Source of the DNA: Ochotona curzoniae
Lineage: Eukaryota > Chordata > Mammalia > Lagomorpha > Ochotonidae
Assembly (NCBI RefSeq): GCF_017591425.1
Contig: NW_024466307.1
Span: forward strand, 5,471,001-5,535,000
Direction of reading: 5' to 3'
Length of the DNA stretch: 64,000 nt
Below are positions 59,994 through 64,000 of this stretch, piece after piece (position 1 is the stretch's first letter; every line of letters begins with the position of its first letter). The notes under the pieces are model-generated. The model was not told where the DNA came from, ran no database searches, and saw only the letters and a program-made list of their open reading frames with translations. A program made the translations under genes and the position numbers.

Positions 59994-61324
59994 CCCAAAC
60001 CAGCGCAACACTGTAGCAGCTTCATTGTTTCCTTTTGTTGGAAGGCTGTGTGTTCTTTCTGCACTAATGACAGCTCATCAGGTATGCAGTATAATCTAAA
60101 AACACTGATATCCCTGCAATAAATCATTCATGTATCATATACAAGTATTTATACATTCTAGGCACATATGGATATGCCTATCGACATGTTTGTATTGAGA
60201 ACAACATGTATGCAGATTAATAAAAGACTACACTGAAGAATGATCGACTTTTCCTCATTCTTTTCTACTTCAGATTAATTTGAGAAAATTTTAGATATGA
60301 AAGTAAGTAAATACACAAAATTACCATCTAACTTAGACAGGCAATCACGTTGCGTGTTTTGGTGGATAAGGCAAACAATGAAAGGAGGGAGGCATGTATG
60401 GTCCCCGTGGGCTAATCTACGATTGTGTGAGCCCCACACACAGTTAACCGCATACATGGTGTCCAGCCCTGAGAGCTCAAGGACATTGTTAGTTTCTCAG
60501 TTGGCTCCACTACAACATTTGGCACAATTATATAAATTCAAGGCTCTTTTAGCTGTTTTCCAGAACCATGACAAGCACTTGGTTGTCTTGGAGGCCTCAC
60601 CGAGGTATTGTCTCATCTTCATACTGTCAGTCCTAAACCTTGCTTCTTGGAGGAGGACCTCAGGAATGTCTTCTAGGAATTCACTCACCAGCCTATCATG
60701 TCAGCAGGGCTAAGGGGGCAGAGCCTCGACTGCTCGCCCAGCCCTGCATGGGGAAACTGAGGCACTAGCAGCTCTGCTCTCCGTCATGCAGAGGTTTGAA
60801 TTCTGCTCCAAAAGTGCATCTGGCTTTCCTGGCTTCCTCTCTGTTCTCTCTAGACTACAGCAATGATGAGCGGCCTCACATTTTATAAATTCTCCTCCCC
60901 CCCAGACCAATGGAAACAGTTTCACACACAGCATTAGGAGCATTGTTGGTATCTGATGAGGTCTTCTATGCTTCACAACTAGCTTTGTTGTACATGCAGG
61001 CAATATCTTATGTACAATTAATAAACTGATCCCTGCTCGACTTCGATTTCAGAGACTGTATGGCTGAAAACGCTCAAAATAAAACCCTCTCCCTTTATAA
61101 GAAAGTCTATTAAGTGGGCAAAATGAAGAAAGTATGGATTGGTATTACATAATTTTCTTTAACATTTTTGGTGAATTACTTATTGATAAAGCATAGGAAA
61201 GATGACAGCTGTTTTCATGATTTTATCTTTTGCACATGGAGCATACAGGTAGAGCAGCTCCTGTTACAAAGCCATACCCCACCTCCAATACCATTGCCAG
61301 TTCTATCTTAGACATCCTTCAGCA
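59994..61324. other. Unique DNA
   Basis: Includes a 138-codon + strand frame (60297-60713) and a 97-codon - strand frame (60710-61003), neither with recognisable domains nor exon context. No repeat recognised. Confidence 0.45.
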
Positions 61325-61640
61325 GGGCCCAGTGTGGTAGCCTAGTGGCTAAAGTCCTCACCTTGCACGAGCCAGGATCCCATATGGGTACAAGTTCTTA
61401 TCCACTTCCCTTCCAGCTCCCTGCCTGTGGCCTGGAAAAGCAGTCAAGGACAGTTGAAGGCCTAGGTACTTTGCACCCATATGGGAGACCTAGAAGAAGC
61501 TGTTGGCTCCTGGCTTCAGATCAGCTCAGCTCCAGCCATTGCGTCCACTTGGGGAGTGAACCAGCAGACAGATCTTTCTCTGCATCTCCTTCTCTCTGTA
61601 TATCTGACTTTCAAATTTTAAAAAAAATGTTTAAATAAAT
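61325..61640 (+). repeat. Lagomorph SINE, full-length
   Basis: GGGCCCAGTGTGGTAGCCTA head, GGATCCCATATGGGTACAAG, 'ccagctccctgcctgtggcc', 'cccatatgggagacctagaa', 'ggggagtgaaccagcagaca', A-rich end with (AAAT) units. Confidence 0.95.
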
Positions 61641-61741
61641 AAATAGACATGGATATATCACAAATGGTCAAGGTAACCTTACCAGATTTCATCACAGCAT
61701 TTCTCTCACCTATACTTCATAGCCCCACAGACTTGGCCTTT
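61641..61741. other. Short spacer between two SINEs
   Basis: Unique sequence. Confidence 0.5.
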
Positions 61742-61774
61742 TGTTTAAAAAAGAAGGAAAAAGATTTGAAAGAG

Positions 61775-61824
<50 letters not shown>

Positions 61825-62075
61825 AGAAAGAGCTTCCATCCATTGGCTAACTCCCCAGATGGTCACAACAGCTAGGGCTGGCTAGGTCAGATCTAAGGCA
61901 GGAGCCAGAACCTGGTATCTCAGGAGCATGGGAGAGGGCAGAGCCCTGGGGCCATCTTCCACTGCTTTCAGAGGCCCCGCAGCAGGGAGACAGATGCGAG
62001 GCAGAGCAGCTAGTCCTTAAACCCAGGCTCACATCGGATGCTGGCACCTAACCTACTGCACCGGAATACCAGCCT
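61742..62075 (-). repeat. CSINE carrying an expanded (AG)n
   Basis: 'aaagatttgaaagagttgca', long (AG)n, 'ggctaactccccagatggtc', 'gggccatcttccactgcttt', 'ccaggctcacatcggatgct' and 'ggcacctaacctactgcacc'. Older subfamily. Confidence 0.9.
61779..61819. repeat. (AG)n microsatellite inside a SINE
   Basis: About twenty AG units, arising from the same SINE end as the (TC)n at 19093. Confidence 0.97.
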
Positions 62076-63310
62076 GCACTCTATATTCTTTCTTTTCTAT
62101 GTTTTTCAATTTTCCTTTTCTGTGCTTTTGTTTGTTTCCTAACTTTCTCCACTTATAATTGATATCAAATATACTGTATGGCAGAGATAATGCTTGGGGC
62201 ATGCCCAGCTTTGCTCTGATCTCTTGGAGACCCAACACTATAGCATGTTCCCTCTAACCTGTGGAAAGTACCGAGGTGCTAAAGCACCGAGGGACCCCTC
62301 CCCCCAACTGTAGAGGTAACCATGAAGAATCTCTATGATTCATGTACAGAAATGAAATGTTTTAAAACCTATTTCTCTTCTGAAGATACAAACCTGCTTA
62401 CCCATCACTAAAACTTAGTTTCTAGCCCTATAGGAATAAAGAAATAGGAAAGCGCTTATTTTATGAGCAGAGACCTGATTATTTCCTGCTGGGAGTGTGA
62501 TTCTTCAGTGGCCGGAGGGGGACCTCTACTGAGGCCTACTTTTCTTGGGCAAGTGTTCACTTGCCTCTGCCTTGCTCGTAAACCAGCAGACAGTCACACG
62601 CCCAGGGCCTTGCCCGGGTTCATCACCAATCAGATGCGAGCCCTGGCTCACATACTCAATTTTCAGGATTAGCGGCTGCACATCTTTATCGTGGTAGCTG
62701 TAGATTGATTCATTTTCAGAGTCTGATAACCAGCTCAATAGCGTAGCATTTTAAGGATGCGGTCAGCTCTCTCCTCGCTTTTATCTTACTAGCTTTAGTC
62801 TCTTTCAAACAAAAATGCAGATTTCACACTTTGTGTCCTAGATTCACTTTTTCACTCCAAAAAACAGGTGTTTTGTTTCTCAGTCTCATGCCAACTACAG
62901 GTGGCATTTTTTTTCCTTGAAAGAAGAAAAAGGCAGGAAGCTGATTCCTTGTCGTGATCTGCCTTATTAAGACTGAGACAGAAAATTGGACAGGGTTTCC
63001 ATTTCTTGTCTTACTTTTCCTATTTGTAAAATAACACCCTCTGACTTCCAGAAACATTCTTTGACTCAATTTCCAAATATCTGGCATTGAGGACCCTCCC
63101 CGCCTTGCATGTTTTGACTGTGGCTTAGAGGGGCATGTGCTCAGCTGGTCATGATGGAACTGGCACCTGACACAGCTAAGGACAGGCCAAGGTAGCTGGG
63201 GTGCCAACACAAAAGTGACAGGCCCTGGAAGACATCAGTAGACCACTCAGGTTAGCAAGGCACGCGATCACTCTGCAGAACGCCTGATCATAGCATCTTA
63301 GAATTTCCTA
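62076..63310. other. Unique DNA
   Basis: No repeat recognised. A 128-codon - strand frame (62824-63210) and smaller ones have no known similarity. 62490-62650 is slightly GC-richer. Confidence 0.45.
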
Positions 63311-63321
63311 TAGAAAACACT

Positions 63322-63640
63322 GGGGCAACAGGGTGATAGCTTAGCGGTTAAGGTCCTCGCCTTGAACGCACCGGGATTCCATACGGGCGCCGGTTCTAAT
63401 CCCAGCAATCCCGCTTCCCATCCAGCTCCCTGCCTGTGGCCTGGGAATGCAGTCAAGGACGTCCCAAGACTTTGGGATCGTGCACCCGCATGGGAGACCC
63501 GGAGGAGGCTCAAGCTTCGGATTGGCGCAGCTCCAGCTGTTGCGGTCGCTTGGAGAGTGAACCATTGGATGGAAGATTTTCCTCTCTGTCTCTCCTCTCT
63601 GTATATCTGCCTTTCCAATAATAAATAAAAATCTTAAAAA
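63322..63640 (+). repeat. Young full-length SINE with target-site duplication
   Basis: GGGGCAACAGGGTGATAGCT head with a tRNA-like A-box region (TAGCTTAGCGGTTA) and B box GGTTCTAATCC (63392-63402). CpGs are largely intact (GAACGCACCGGGATTCCATA, CGGGCGCCGG). Flanked by TAGAAAACACT (63311-63321) and AAGAAACACT (63641-63650). The ~100-codon frames on both strands are SINE-borne. Confidence 0.97.
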
Positions 63641-63650
63641 AAGAAACACT

Positions 63651-64000
63651 GTCTATTCTAATGCACCTTTTATACGCCTCTATACGTTAGCTTCTTCATC
63701 CTTAGATGAAATTAAGGACCCCTTTGGATTCTGTTTAAACCCATCCTCTCGTTTGATACGGCATATGCACTGATGTACTTCACTGTAGGGGCATTTTAAT
63801 TATGTGAATGGTACTGAAGTTTTGATGCAGCTGCCATCCACTTATGAGAGTGTTGCGTGCATTCTGATAAAAATTTTACTGACATTGAATTTTCACCCAT
63901 TAACTTGTCTACCAGATACCTGCAATTAACATGACCTCACATCCTTACCATCCTTGATTCTCTTTTGGGACTACTTCTAAAGCATTAAAAAAAAGGGGGG
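63651..64000. other. Unique DNA to the window end
   Basis: No gene or repeat recognised. Ends in A and G homopolymers. Confidence 0.45.

Noticed and set aside
60297..60713. 138-codon open frame on the + strand
   Set aside because: No known similarity and no splice or promoter context.
62824..63210. 128-codon open frame on the - strand
   Set aside because: No domain recognised; starts and ends in unique DNA with poly(T/A) runs.
63392..63402. tRNA-like B box suggesting a tRNA gene
   Set aside because: It is the internal promoter of a tRNA-derived SINE; no cloverleaf with acceptor stem can be drawn.
1..64000. CRISPR array, bacterial operon or phage-like system
   Set aside because: The window is mammalian by its SINE, LINE, MIR and LTR content; there are no spaced direct repeats and no compact gene clusters.

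Overview
This window looks like mammalian nuclear DNA from a lagomorph, most likely a pika (Ochotona). The main evidence is about twenty copies or fragments of one tRNA-derived SINE family. Its sense-strand landmarks are a head of the type GGCCTAGCGGCT, the block GATCCCATATGG, the B-box-like GGTTCTAATCC, CCCATCCAGCTCCCTGC, TGGGAGACCC, and a T/C-rich end before an A-rich tail. This is the lagomorph C-repeat (CSINE) family, and the youngest copies have the form I associate with pika rather than rabbit. The species call is inference. The DNA is AT-rich and CpG-poor.

I find no protein-coding gene, rRNA, tRNA or CRISPR array that I can support. No open frame exceeds 162 codons and none resembles a known protein apart from decayed L1 ORF2. 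The window is intergenic or intronic. Two exon-like segments (4269-4415 and 22603-22709) are reported only as candidates.

Layout. 1-8300 is mostly unique sequence with one old SINE and L2 traces. 8.3-14.8 kb is repeat-rich: two overlapping-type L1 copies on the + strand, a CpG-dense block with inverted repeats (10.79-10.99 kb), a well-preserved SINE, and L1 RT and 3' UTR pieces on the - strand. 16.5-20.8 kb holds SINEs, one carrying a long (TC)n, and an 18-19 bp hairpin at 17119-17203. From about 20.8 to 32.87 kb I see no lagomorph SINE or L1. This quiet interval contains the best candidate regulatory DNA (25.9-28.4 kb), where near-identical octamer-containing modules recur. 32.9-48.4 kb is again repeat-rich: L1, MIR, L2, an MLT1-type LTR, a stack of old L1 pieces on the - strand interrupted by two SINEs, a CpG-dense block, and an old DNA transposon that resembles Tigger. 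48.4-54.8 kb is a second SINE/L1-free interval with a candidate conserved block at 50.7-51.6 kb. 54.8-64 kb alternates SINEs with unique DNA and has a small block with an octamer and X-box-like sites at 59.76-59.91 kb.

Nothing here is a multi-gene system. The likely function, if any, is long-range cis-regulation from the two transposon-poor intervals. That reading is inference and depends on cross-species alignment, which I could not run.
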